A DNA stretch of 64,000 nt from Croceifilum oryzae (lineage in GTDB: Bacteria; Bacillota; Bacilli; Thermoactinomycetales; Thermoactinomycetaceae), in NCBI RefSeq assembly GCF_030814315.1, contig NZ_JAUSUV010000006.1, positions 124,001 to 188,000 on the forward strand. Reading direction: 5' to 3'. Shown one piece after another: positions 52,522-61,150 of the stretch (positions are counted from its first letter, which is position 1; each line of letters opens with the position of its first letter). The notes under the pieces were generated by a model, which worked only from the letters and a program-made list of their open reading frames with translations, was not told where the DNA came from and did not search any database. The position numbers were made by a program, and so were the translations under genes.

Positions 52522-53592
52522 TTACCTAAAATGATTCCCTTTTTTGAGATGTTGATATGCTTTTTGTTGTTTCTTGATCCGATTCTTTTCCGCTAATTGT
52601 AGATCCTTATCTACTTTTCGTTCCACATAATCAAGCTCTTTTTGAAGCTTTCGGTAGCTTTGTAAGCGTTCCGTTGATAAAATTCCTTCTTCGATTGCCT
52701 GTTGGACAGCACACCTTGTTTCTCTCTGATGTGTGCAGTCTGAGAAATGACAGGATTGGACTAGTTCGTTAATATCTGCGAAGGCATCGTCGACTCCACT
52801 CACAACATTTCCTAGCTGGATCTCTCTCATACCAGGTGTGTCAATAATCGCTCCTCCTTGTGGCAGAGGAATCAATTCTCGATTAGTAGTAGTATGCCTA
52901 CCTTTGCCATCTTTTTCTCTACTTTCTTGAGTAGATTGACGATCGATACCTAGTAGGGCATTTACCAACGTCGATTTCCCTACTCCCGAGGATCCTAGTA
53001 AAGCGACTGTATTCCCTACTTTTACATATGGAAATAGCTCATCCATTCCTTGCTGATTCATCGCACTAATCACATGAATTGGTACCCCACAAGCGATACT
53101 CTCCACTTGTAGAACTCTTTCCGAAGAATCATTACATAGATCACCTTTACTTAAGACGATGACTGGATTTGAACCGCTCTCCCAAGCCAACACCAAATAT
53201 CGTTCGATCCTCCGAAGATTGAAATCCTGATTTAGTGCACTTACCAAAAAAACAAAATCCACATTACTCGCAATGGTTTGTTCTTCATATCCAGTTCCAG
53301 CTTCTTTTCGAGAGAACTGACTAAAGCGTGGAAAAATAAAGTGAATCATCCCCTTATCTTGATCATGTTTTTGGATCGCAACCCAATCTCCGATACAAGG
53401 ATAGTCACTCCGGCTCTTAGCATGAAAGCGAAATTTTCCAGAAACTGATCCTAAAATCTCCCCTTTTTGGGTCATAATTCGATATGAATTGGGATACTCA
53501 GTAATAATTCTCCCAAGCTCATACCCCTCCTCTTTGCTCTCGCATTCCCATATTTCCTGTTGTTTTTTCCAACCTAAACTTACTAAATTCAT
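52522..53592 (-). CDS. rsgA: RsgA/YjeQ-type circularly permuted ribosome-associated GTPase
   Basis: 356 residues from the ATG at 53592, after GGAGG. N-terminal OB-fold (CIGDWVAIQ), then the GTPase motifs in permuted order: LSKGD (G4), GSSGVGKSTLVNALLG (G1), DTPGMREIQL (G3). The C-terminal zinc motif is CHFSDCTHQRETRC. RsgA helps the late assembly of the 30S subunit. The form with an N-terminal extension is often a second copy in Bacillota beside the yloQ-type gene in the pkn/rpe locus, so this may be a paralogue; the symbol is therefore provisional. Confidence 0.88.
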   Translation of the reverse strand: MNLVSLGWKKQQEIWECESKEEGYELGRIITEYPNSYRIMTQKGEILGSVSGKFRFHAKSRSDYPCIGDWVAIQKHDQDKGMIHFIFPRFSQFSRKEAGTGYEEQTIASNVDFVFLVSALNQDFNLRRIERYLVLAWESGSNPVIVLSKGDLCNDSSERVLQVESIACGVPIHVISAMNQQGMDELFPYVKVGNTVALLGSSGVGKSTLVNALLGIDRQSTQESREKDGKGRHTTTNRELIPLPQGGAIIDTPGMREIQLGNVVSGVDDAFADINELVQSCHFSDCTHQRETRCAVQQAIEEGILSTERLQSYRKLQKELDYVERKVDKDLQLAEKNRIKKQQKAYQHLKKGNHFR

Positions 53593-53756
53593 CCGAATCC
53601 TCCATTTCTTCAATCCAATTCATAAGACAAAAAATTAAGATATCGATTCATCCGAAAATAGATGATCAGATACTCATTCCTAAAGAAGCCACCATCCCCC
53701 TTTTAAATGGGGAATGGGTCTTCATTTTGATTAGCTATATAGGTGGGTGTTGATTT

Positions 53757-55508
53757 CTAGTTAGCTACTAAAGAAGTCGCCCCTTGTTGAAGGAGGTACA
53801 TTTTATGATAAAGCCCTTCTTCAGCTAACAGCTCCTGATGCGTTCCACGTTCTACAATTTCCCCGCGATGAAGTACGAGAATCAAATCTGCATCTTGAAT
53901 CGTCGAAAGTCGATGGGCAATCGCAATCGTGGTACGCCCTTTACGCATTTTATTTAGCGCTACTTGAATCGCTTCTTCTGTCTCAGTATCCACACTCGCA
54001 GTGGCTTCATCTAAGACAAGGATCTTCGGATCGATTGCCATTGTCCGCGCAAAGGAGAGCAATTGCCGTTGTCCGCTGGAGAAGGTAGCACCTCGTTCGC
54101 CAATCGGTTCATCATATCCTTTTGGTAACTTTTCAATAAACGTATTTGCTTGCACGAATTCCGCAGCTTCACGTACTTGCTCATCCGTAATCGCCTGATT
54201 ATGGAGGCGAATGTTACTCTTCACATCCCCGTAAAACATAAAAGAATCTTGTAGCACTAAGCCCATTTTGCTTCGTAGCTCTTCATCGGAAAAGGTTTCG
54301 AGCGGCTCTCCATCAAGTAATATGGTACCTTGTACGAGTGGATAAAAGCGCATCAAGAGCTGAATGGTTGAGCTTTTTCCACTTCCAGTGTGACCCACTA
54401 ACGCTACCGTTTGACCTGGCTTTGCCTTAAAAGAGATATTTTTTAACACATCCGTCTCTCCATCATAAGAGAACGTTACATTGCGGAATTCAATCTCCCC
54501 TGCTGTAATCTCCGGATTTCCTTCCCCTTGCTTAGCAGGAGCCGTTTCTGTATCATCCATTAATTCAAAAACACGCTCAGCTGATACGATGGATTGTTGC
54601 ATCGGTGCTAGACGCATCATCATTTGGTTAAACGGCTCAAAGACACGCTCAAACAAGTTAATAAATGCGAACATCTCTCCGATCGTAACAGCTCCATCGA
54701 AAGATAAAATCCCAAAGTAGTACAGCACTACCACTAAAGCAAGCGCATAAACAACTCTTGACGCAGGACGTAACAATAATCCAAACAGTTGAACATTACG
54801 CAAATTCGCTTTAAAGTGCTCATCATTTAACTTTCCAAACTCTTCGCGTAGTCGCTTCTCCTGAGTAAAAGCTTGGATGATGTTCATCCCACCTAGAGAT
54901 TCACTCAATTTGGCATTCATCGCACTTAGTTTTTCGCGTGATTTACGGAACGAGACCGAAGAGTACTTCTGATACATTTTCATTAGCCACCAAAAAATTG
55001 GCAGGATAAAGGTTGTCACAAGTGCTAAACGCCAGTTTAAGGCAAATAAGGCAGCAAAAACACCAATCACATAAATTGCATTTTGCATGAAAGAAGCAAG
55101 TACCTCTACATACAAATCTTTAACTGCTTCCGTATCATTGGTGATTCTTGATACAAGTGAGCCTGTTGGTTTTTTGTCATAAAACGATAGACCTAGGTGT
55201 TGCACACGGGCAAATACATCCGTCCTGATCTGCCTGACAATCCATTGTGCCAATGTATGAAAGCGGACTAATTGGTAGTAATGGAGAATCGAGGACAGGA
55301 TATGCAATCCTAAGAATAGACCTCCATAAATTACAATCCAAGTTGGATCGAAGTTACGCGGACTTACCATCTCATCAATGTACTTTGCGGCAAGCGGCAC
55401 GGCAAAAACGTCTGCCGCAGTCGCTACTAACAAGAATACAAATGCTACCCAAAAATACGTGCGATACGGTGAAAGGTAACGGATTAATCTACGCGCAGTC
55501 GTGGACAT
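53757..55508 (-). CDS. Heterodimeric multidrug ABC exporter, catalytic half (YheH/BmrD- or YfiC-like)
   Basis: 583 residues: six membrane helices (about 20-310) and an ATPase with Walker A GHTGSGKSSTIQLL, signature FSSGQRQLLSFARTM, Walker B with a catalytic Glu (LVLDEATASVD) and IAHRLST. The intact Glu here and the Asp in the partner show the asymmetric ATP sites known from BmrCD and TM287/288. The gene starts 1 bp after its partner, so the two form a coupled operon. Drug or peptide export is the expected role. Confidence 0.9.
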   Translation of the reverse strand: MSTTARRLIRYLSPYRTYFWVAFVFLLVATAADVFAVPLAAKYIDEMVSPRNFDPTWIVIYGGLFLGLHILSSILHYYQLVRFHTLAQWIVRQIRTDVFARVQHLGLSFYDKKPTGSLVSRITNDTEAVKDLYVEVLASFMQNAIYVIGVFAALFALNWRLALVTTFILPIFWWLMKMYQKYSSVSFRKSREKLSAMNAKLSESLGGMNIIQAFTQEKRLREEFGKLNDEHFKANLRNVQLFGLLLRPASRVVYALALVVVLYYFGILSFDGAVTIGEMFAFINLFERVFEPFNQMMMRLAPMQQSIVSAERVFELMDDTETAPAKQGEGNPEITAGEIEFRNVTFSYDGETDVLKNISFKAKPGQTVALVGHTGSGKSSTIQLLMRFYPLVQGTILLDGEPLETFSDEELRSKMGLVLQDSFMFYGDVKSNIRLHNQAITDEQVREAAEFVQANTFIEKLPKGYDEPIGERGATFSSGQRQLLSFARTMAIDPKILVLDEATASVDTETEEAIQVALNKMRKGRTTIAIAHRLSTIQDADLILVLHRGEIVERGTHQELLAEEGLYHKMYLLQQGATSLVAN

Positions 55509-55509
55509 A

Positions 55510-57261
55510 TTATCTTCCTCCTTCCATAATTAAGGATTCAAGTTGCTGACTCTCATACATCTCTTTATACCAACCGCCTAACCTCATCAATTCTTCATGG
55601 GTTCCTCGTTCGGCGATTCGCCCATCTTCCATGACGATGATTAAATCGGCTTCTTCGACCGCACTTAGTCGATGTGCGGCAATCATTGTCGTCTTATCTG
55701 ATCGATTCACTCGTAGTTCATGTAAAATGGAATGTTCTGTCTTAGCATCTACTGCCGACAACGAATCATCTAGAATCAATACCTCTGGATTTAGCAGAAG
55801 CGCACGGGCAATCGAAACACGCTGTTTTTGCCCACCAGACAATGTTACCCCTCGTTCTCCCACTACCGTTTCGTATCCTTGTGGAAGCTGCATGATATCC
55901 TCATGAATGCAAGCCACTTTGGCGGCAGCCTCAATCTGCTCCCCAGTTGCCTCTGGATTTCCAAAAGCAATATTCTCCGCAATATTAGCAGAGAAGAGAA
56001 TATGGTCTTGTGGCACATAGCCGATTGCTCTTCTTAAGTAACTCATTTGGTATTGATTTATAGATCTATTGTTAATGAAGACCTGTGCCAGTGATCCTTC
56101 AAATTCACGAAGTAGCAAACGGAACAACGTCGTCTTTCCGCTCCCTGTTTTTCCGACGATACCCAGTGTCTGCCCCTTTCTTAAAGAAAATTGAACATCC
56201 TCCAATGTGTTTCTCTCTGTCTCTGGATATTGAAACTGCTTCACTTTATATTCAATATCACCTGTTGGGACTTCCGCTACTGCATCAGGTAAGTCCTGAA
56301 TCTGAGGTTTAGTCGTTAGCAATGCATTTACTCGATCGTAAGAAGCACGCCCTTTTTCTACAATGTTAAACAACCAGCCAAACGCTAACATAGGCCAAAT
56401 CAGGCGACCTAGTAAAATCGAAAACTGAGTAAGTTGACCAACCGTAATCGTGTCATCCAGTACTTTTAATGTCCCTACTGCAATCGTGATCAAGGTAGAA
56501 ATCCCCATCAGTATGATAATAGTAGGGTCGTATAGTCCATCAACTCGCGCAACCGCGACATTTTTCTGAACCACATCATCTAACAAGCCACCAAACTCTT
56601 TCTTCTCAGCATCTTCCTGACCAAATGCTTTAATAACACGAACTCCCGCCATCGATTCCTGTACTTTATCATTCATCGTTGAGAACGCTTTTTGGGCCAG
56701 ATGAAATCGCGTATGTAGTAGCTTTCCATACCGGTTCGTGCAGTACGCAAGAATCGGGAGCGGTAAAACAGCTAGTAACGTAAGTTGCCAATCGATGGTA
56801 ATCGCCATCGTCGCAACGACCAAGCCACCTAACACAACCGTGTCCGTTAAGGTCATAATGCCTTCTCCAGCTGTCATGGTAACCGCTTGAATATCATTCG
56901 TCGAATGAGCCATCATGTCCCCAATTCGTTGCTTATGATAAAACTGAGGAGACATCTTCGTAAACGACTTATACAAACGATCCCGCAATAATTTACCTAA
57001 TCGATAAGCCGCTCCAAAGATGGAGATACGCCATAAATAACCGCAAATGTAAGCTACAATCCCGAGTCCTATTAACATAAGCGCATACTGAAATAAATGA
57101 TCATAAGTAAGTTGCTTGGTATTTACTAAATCAATCACCTGACCAACCATCCACGCTGGAACAAGATCTAATATCGCAAGGATCAGTAAGGCAAAAAATC
57201 CAGTGAGATAGCTTCGTTTTTCTTGTTTAAAAAACCACCATAAGTCTTTAAAAACACTCAA
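55510..57261 (-). CDS. Heterodimeric multidrug ABC exporter, degenerate-site half (YheI/BmrC-like)
   Basis: 583 residues from a TTG at 57261, behind AAAGGGTGTGGGG; the TTG at 57282 has no ribosome site. MSVFKDLWWFFKQEKRSYLT-type N terminus (encoded from TTG), six helices, Walker A GKTGSGKTT, signature LSGGQKQRVSIARAL, and Walker B LILDDSLSAVD with Asp in place of the catalytic Glu, which marks the degenerate site. Upstream lie two intrinsic terminators and a small ORF, an arrangement that recalls the bmrB leader of B. subtilis bmrCD, which is controlled by ribosome-mediated attenuation. So a drug-inducible attenuator is plausible. Confidence 0.9.
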   Translation of the reverse strand: MSVFKDLWWFFKQEKRSYLTGFFALLILAILDLVPAWMVGQVIDLVNTKQLTYDHLFQYALMLIGLGIVAYICGYLWRISIFGAAYRLGKLLRDRLYKSFTKMSPQFYHKQRIGDMMAHSTNDIQAVTMTAGEGIMTLTDTVVLGGLVVATMAITIDWQLTLLAVLPLPILAYCTNRYGKLLHTRFHLAQKAFSTMNDKVQESMAGVRVIKAFGQEDAEKKEFGGLLDDVVQKNVAVARVDGLYDPTIIILMGISTLITIAVGTLKVLDDTITVGQLTQFSILLGRLIWPMLAFGWLFNIVEKGRASYDRVNALLTTKPQIQDLPDAVAEVPTGDIEYKVKQFQYPETERNTLEDVQFSLRKGQTLGIVGKTGSGKTTLFRLLLREFEGSLAQVFINNRSINQYQMSYLRRAIGYVPQDHILFSANIAENIAFGNPEATGEQIEAAAKVACIHEDIMQLPQGYETVVGERGVTLSGGQKQRVSIARALLLNPEVLILDDSLSAVDAKTEHSILHELRVNRSDKTTMIAAHRLSAVEEADLIIVMEDGRIAERGTHEELMRLGGWYKEMYESQQLESLIMEGGR

Positions 57262-57296
57262 AACCCCACACCCTTTCAACAATAAGATACAAAAAA

Positions 57297-57318
57297 GACC
57301 TTAGGAATTCCTAAGGTC
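57297..57318 (-). terminator. Terminator 2 upstream of the ABC exporter genes
   Basis: GACCTTAGGAATTCCTAAGGTC is described as a perfect palindrome of two 11-base arms, followed on the minus strand by TTTTTTGTATC. It is 36 bp before the exporter start codon, so read-through from upstream must pass it. Confidence 0.8.
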
Positions 57319-57330
57319 GTCGAAATAAAA

Positions 57331-57377
57331 AAACGAACCATGGAAATGCCTATAACAAGGCAACCCATGGTTCGTTT
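57331..57377 (-). terminator. Terminator 1 upstream of the ABC exporter genes
   Basis: AAACGAACCATGG and CCATGGTTCGTTT make a 13-bp perfect stem, with an inner TGCC/GGCA stem, followed on the minus strand by TTTTATTTCG. The 5' arm segment GGTTGCC (57365-57359 on the minus strand) is complementary to GGCAACC in the small ORF (57444-57438). Confidence 0.8.
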
Positions 57378-57406
57378 CTATGCCAAATCCAACTATTTAT
57401 CAATAG

Positions 57407-57555
57407 CTAGAAAGATGAAATAGACCCGCCGTAGAGAGGTTGCCGAATGATATAAGATTGAGTTGAGCCAGCGACAAATGCGCCGACCTGTACAGCTACA
57501 GCAGCGCCACTTTGAATTCCAGTGGTTGCTAATTCAGCTTTTCTCATCTTCATCT
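57407..57555 (-). CDS. Small ORF with dnaX-type A AAA AAG heptamer; 49-residue product if a -1 shift occurs
   Basis: An excellent ribosome site AGGGAGGTG is followed by ATG at 57555 and the codons for MKMRKK. In frame zero the ORF stops after eight codons (CTG AAT TAG). The bases AGA AAA AAG contain A AAA AAG, the classic dnaX slippery heptamer; a -1 shift there joins the start to a 43-codon open frame, AELATTGIQSGAAVAVQVGA then FVAGSTQSYIIRQPLYGG and SISSF. The downstream frame has no start codon of its own. A CCACT/AGTGG hairpin lies 14 bases further on. It could also be a frameshifted leader ORF or an A-run error. The exporter genes follow after two terminators. Confidence 0.5.
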
Positions 57556-57780
57556 TCAGCACCTCCCTTTCCGATTACTATTTCGACATACTAAGTTTAC
57601 AGTAATTTATAACGATTGTAAATAGGAGATCGAATAAAATTCAAATGGCCTACTTATACCTTAATCGCCATCACAAGTGCCCCATAGTATGGCAATCGTC
57701 CATGCCGTAGAAGTAGAAATCTTTCCGATTATCCGTAAACCCATTGCTAAGAGGGCTGTATACAAAATTTGGAATACATA

Positions 57781-58545
57781 TTAATCCATATCTTTAACTT
57801 TACTTCTTTTCATCGTTATAAATGCATAAAGTCCTATACCACACGCCGAAAGCATAAGCGATACCATGCCCTTCATACTTACTGCCATGCCTGTTTGCTT
57901 CAGGAGCACATCAGGTAAAAGTATAATCGCTGGTAGTATAATGGCATCCCATGTTCTACTCCAAATGGCTATTCCAATAAATGCGAGGGCGGATAAAACG
58001 ATGGCCACGATATTTCCTGACTCTCTGAGATGAATCATAATAGTAGTGCTATAAGATTGATTTAGAAATTGTAGTAATACATATAAAGCTGTAGGAATGA
58101 TAAAAGCAACTCCTGAAAACAAGACTCGCTCTTTCCATCTCGAGACTTTGTGACTTGAAACATACTTAAGTAACATAGAAATCGAAAATAAGAAAAATAG
58201 AAGAATACATGGATAGCCAATACATTCAATAAGCGAGTATTTTACCTTTCCTTCAATCGCATCACCCATTACCGCATAAGCCAGCACACCAATGAAGATC
58301 ATCGGCAGATATTTTAGCCATCCTTTCAGGTCAAAAGGCATTTCATTAGCCAATTGCTCCATATACTCTTTCGGTGTCATCCCAATAATATCGTCTACTC
58401 TCTTCCCGTTTTTTTCTGCCTCGTGTAAATGATCGTTTAACTCTTCGACTATTTCTTTAATCTCTTCTTCCTTTTTTCCACTCGAATATAAATAGACGGT
58501 TACATCATCTAAAAAACTCTGACTTTCTTTTGATACCACCATCAT
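57781..58545 (-). CDS. HAAS-type membrane protein paired with PadR
   Basis: 254 residues; the ATG overlaps the PadR stop (ATGA). Residues 1-70 form a soluble helical domain (SFLDDVTVYLYSSGKKEEEI, DDIIGMTPKEYMEQLANEMP), typical of the HAAS domain that follows PadR-type regulators. Six or so membrane helices follow (for example YLPMIFIGVLAYAVMG, GYPCILLFFLFSISMLL, LMLSACGIGLYAFITM). HAAS domains are thought to act in signalling with PadR-coupled transporters or anti-sigma-like proteins; the specific function is unknown. Confidence 0.75.
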   Translation of the reverse strand: MMVVSKESQSFLDDVTVYLYSSGKKEEEIKEIVEELNDHLHEAEKNGKRVDDIIGMTPKEYMEQLANEMPFDLKGWLKYLPMIFIGVLAYAVMGDAIEGKVKYSLIECIGYPCILLFFLFSISMLLKYVSSHKVSRWKERVLFSGVAFIIPTALYVLLQFLNQSYSTTIMIHLRESGNIVAIVLSALAFIGIAIWSRTWDAIILPAIILLPDVLLKQTGMAVSMKGMVSLMLSACGIGLYAFITMKRSKVKDMD

Positions 58546-58871
58546 CTACCTTCCTCCTTTAGTAAACGATTGACACTACTTGCGACCTCGTCCCATCTCG
58601 CTTGAAACTCTTCTAATCTCTCTCGACCTTTTTCTGTTAAAGAATAATATTTTCTCTTCGGCCCTCCTGAAGGAAGTGCTTTTTCGCTTGTTATCACGAG
58701 ACCTTCTTTTCTCATTCTGATTAACAACGGGTAGATACTCCCCTCACTAACCATCGTAAATCCGTATGCATACAGCTTCTCTATCATCTCGTATCCGTAC
58801 GTTTCTCCTTTCGAAATAACCGCTAATAAGCATCCTTCTAAAATCCCTTTTAGTATCTGACTGGTAGACAA
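58542..58871 (-). CDS. PadR-family transcriptional regulator
   Basis: 109 residues. The winged helix is visible: MSTSQILKGILEGCLLAVIS, GETYGYEMIEKLYAYGFTMVSEGSIYPLLIRMRKEGLV and ALPSGGPKRKYYSLTEKGRERL (the wing and PxRKYYxLT signature). A short C-terminal helix ends the protein, so it belongs to the PadR-s1/2 small type. Its ribosome site is AGGAGG. It overlaps the HAAS membrane gene by 4 bp and probably regulates that operon. Confidence 0.92.
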   Translation of the reverse strand: MSTSQILKGILEGCLLAVISKGETYGYEMIEKLYAYGFTMVSEGSIYPLLIRMRKEGLVITSEKALPSGGPKRKYYSLTEKGRERLEEFQARWDEVASSVNRLLKEEGR

Positions 58872-59011
58872 TGAATCCCCTCCTTTTCACAGTCCTCCTA
58901 TTACCTTGTATAGCAAGCTAGTAGGACAAGATGCACCACTACATTGCAATACAATATAGCAATATCCTAACACATAAAATGATGTTAACTCAAGATCATT
59001 CCAAATAAAAA

Positions 59012-59048
59012 AGGAGTATCCAATTGTCACTTTACATTGGATACTCCT
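59012..59048 (-). terminator. Terminator of hmp
   Basis: AGGAGTATCCAAT and ATTGGATACTCCT form a 13-bp stem around 11 bases, followed on the minus strand by TTTTTTATTTGG. Confidence 0.85.
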
Positions 59049-59056
59049 CCCCTATT

Positions 59057-60268
59057 TTACTTCAACGCTTCGCTTGGGCCAAAGAATTCGTAGTGAATCT
59101 GCTCCAGTGGAATGCGGGCAGAAGTAAGTTGTTCAATCATCGTTTTCATAAAGCCTTTCGGACCACAGAGATAGTAATCGGCATTAGGATCCAGTCCTTG
59201 TGGTAGTTTTGTTAGATCAAGCTTTCCAACATGTTCTACCGAAGTCTTTGGATCCATTTTTTTATCGTAGTTAATATACCTCTCCACCTGTGGATATTGA
59301 GCCACAATCTGTTGCAACTCATTACGAAAGGCGTGAACGTTTTCGTTTTGGGAGGAATGAACATAAATGATTTTTCGGTTAGGTTGTGTACGAGTAACCT
59401 CTTTTAAAATGGATTGCATAGGAGTCAGACCAACACCACCGCTGATAAGGTATAACGTATTCTCATGAGTCTGATCCACATAAAAATCACCAGCTGGAGC
59501 GCTCATTTCAATTTGATCTCCAATTTGGATTTTATCTTGAAGGTGATTAGAGATAACACCATTTGGGACTTTATCACCTCCGCGCTCCCTCTTCACCGTA
59601 ATCCGATAGTAATCCTTACCAGGGAGATCGGACAAGCTGTACTGGCGAATTTGCAAGTATTCACTTCCTTGTGGACGAATCCGCACACTAATATATTGTC
59701 CCGATTTAAACATAGCTCGAAAATCATTCACACCTATTGGACGGAGATAGAAAGAGACCGTATCTAAGCATTCTACCTCTTTCCGAATTACTCTAGCAGG
59801 GATAAACTCCTCTGCCCATAACGCTCGTGCTTCCTTATACATCTCGCTCTCTATCTGTATAAACAGATCTGCTAGAATTTGATATGCTTTTCCCCAAACA
59901 TGAATGATTTCTGGACTTGCATCGTCACCCAATACCTCTTGGATAGCTAGTAATAGGTATTTCCCCACAACCGGATATTGAGAAGGTTTTACTCCTAAGC
60001 TACGATGTTTATGTGCAATATGACGCACAGCTGGTAGGAGATTTTCTAATTGATCAATATTGACTGCAACAGCATATACCGCATTTGCTAAGGCTTGGGG
60101 CTGTGTACCTGACTGTTGATGTGTTACATTAAAAATATTCTTCAACTCGGGATGTTTTTTAAACAGTTCAGTATAGAAGTAAGAAGTAATCGCGAAACCT
60201 TGTTCTTTTAACACAGGAGCTGTAGCACGAATCATTTCCATTTCAGTATGTGTTAACATATGATTCAC
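59057..60268 (-). CDS. hmp: Flavohaemoprotein, nitric oxide dioxygenase
   Basis: 403 residues. The globin domain (1-140) shows Tyr29 in SYFYTELF, Gln in NVTHQQSGTQ and the proximal His85 region (RHIAHKHRSLGVKPSQYPVVGKYLL). The FAD domain has RQYSLSDLPGKDYYRITVKRE, and the NAD domain LYLISGGVGLTPMQSIL and DYYLCGPKGFMKTM. It converts NO and O2 to nitrate with NADH. It is divergent from a Crp/Fnr regulator and has a TGTGA-N6-TCACA site at about -42 from a good -10 box. Confidence 0.97.
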   Translation of the reverse strand: MNHMLTHTEMEMIRATAPVLKEQGFAITSYFYTELFKKHPELKNIFNVTHQQSGTQPQALANAVYAVAVNIDQLENLLPAVRHIAHKHRSLGVKPSQYPVVGKYLLLAIQEVLGDDASPEIIHVWGKAYQILADLFIQIESEMYKEARALWAEEFIPARVIRKEVECLDTVSFYLRPIGVNDFRAMFKSGQYISVRIRPQGSEYLQIRQYSLSDLPGKDYYRITVKRERGGDKVPNGVISNHLQDKIQIGDQIEMSAPAGDFYVDQTHENTLYLISGGVGLTPMQSILKEVTRTQPNRKIIYVHSSQNENVHAFRNELQQIVAQYPQVERYINYDKKMDPKTSVEHVGKLDLTKLPQGLDPNADYYLCGPKGFMKTMIEQLTSARIPLEQIHYEFFGPSEALK

Positions 60269-60295
60269 CTCTTCATCTCAATTTGACTTATCTAT

Positions 60296-60339
60296 ATTAT
60301 AAGAATGAAGAGTCGGAAGGCTGTGTGATTTACGTCACA
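60296..60339 (-). promoter_or_regulatory. hmp promoter and Crp/Fnr-type operator
   Basis: TGTGA-TTTACG-TCACA (60324-60339) is a perfect Crp/Fnr-type palindrome. On the minus strand TATAAT (60301-60296) is the -10 box with no good -35; its centre-to-start distance puts the operator at about -42, the class II activation position. The same site is 27 bp upstream of the regulator ATG on the other strand, where it would fit autoregulation. Confidence 0.75.
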
Positions 60340-60365
60340 TGAATTGTGGGAAAGGATTGAACAAA

Positions 60366-60878
60366 ATGAGTGTACAGGTACTGTATCGAGGTGAAATCTT
60401 ATTTCGACAGGAAGACCGAGGAGATTATCTATATTATCTTGAATCAGGCTTGCTTAAAGTAACTAGAATGAAAGAAGACGGAAGTACTACTTTATTGAAT
60501 ATCCTCGTACCTGGAGAGACATTTCCCCATCATAGTCTCGTCTCCCCGAAGGATTATCATGGTACCGTTATCGCACTAGCGACATCAGAGATAATGAAAA
60601 TCCCTGCAGATGAATGGTACAAATCGATCCAACAAGATCCTATCCGGTACCGTTCGATCGCACAAACCTTGCAAAGTAAAATCCGCATGATGCAACAACG
60701 CATCGATATTCTAACAGCTCCTCCTCAAGAACGACCGGATTTGTTTCATCAATGGCTACAATTATACTTTCAGGATTACCGCATAGAAGATCTATTTACC
60801 CAAGAAGAAATCGCCCAATTTATTGGGTTAAGTCGAGAGACAGTCAACCGGATCTTACGAAGGAAAGGTTCTAACTAG
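60366..60878 (+). CDS. Crp/Fnr-family transcriptional regulator
   Basis: 170 residues from the ATG at 60366 behind AAGGA. The N-terminal cyclic-nucleotide-binding-like barrel is short (GEILFRQEDRGDYLYYLESGLLKV, NILVPGETFPHHSL), and the helix-turn-helix at the C-terminal end is LFTQEEIAQFIGLSRETVNRILRRKG. Only scattered Cys are absent, so it lacks an Fnr iron-sulfur cluster; a haem or redox signal, as in DNR-like proteins, is possible. It is divergent from hmp and shares the TGTGA-N6-TCACA site, so it probably controls hmp under nitrosative stress. Confidence 0.88.
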   Translation: MSVQVLYRGEILFRQEDRGDYLYYLESGLLKVTRMKEDGSTTLLNILVPGETFPHHSLVSPKDYHGTVIALATSEIMKIPADEWYKSIQQDPIRYRSIAQTLQSKIRMMQQRIDILTAPPQERPDLFHQWLQLYFQDYRIEDLFTQEEIAQFIGLSRETVNRILRRKGSN

Positions 60879-60889
60879 GAAGTCCACCA

Positions 60890-61150
60890 TGACTATCCCG
60901 AATCCCCCGATACTTCTTCATAACTACAACCACTTCCGAACTGCCATTGCCATCCAGCGTTTTTAGAGTAAGCTACTTGCGCACAAATGGATCTTGAATC
61001 AAATTTGGTTGCAACCAAGCTAGCTTACTTTCGCTAACCTCCCTTTAAACATTGATGAAAACAGAACCTCGTCCCTATACAGACACAACTTATAAATCTC
61101 CTCAATCTACCAAAATTCTATCATTCGATCCTGATTTAAAAATTCTATAA
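60890..61150 (-). pseudogene. Remnant of a LysR-type regulator C terminus
   Basis: This gene-free segment aligns base by base with the 3' end of the intact LysR gene (62909-63172), for example CTTGATACTTCTTCA against CCGATACTTCTTCAT, CATCCAGCGTTTTT in both, and GCAACCAAGCTAG against GTAGCCAAGCTAG. The frame is broken by several stops and indels. The 5' part is missing. It is in the same position relative to the APC transporter 61572 as the intact LysR is to the next APC gene. Confidence 0.8.

Noticed and set aside
57297-57377. Two palindromes as possible recombination or insertion-sequence ends
   Set aside because: Both have terminator-type T tails on the minus strand, no flanking target duplication is visible and no transposase is near.
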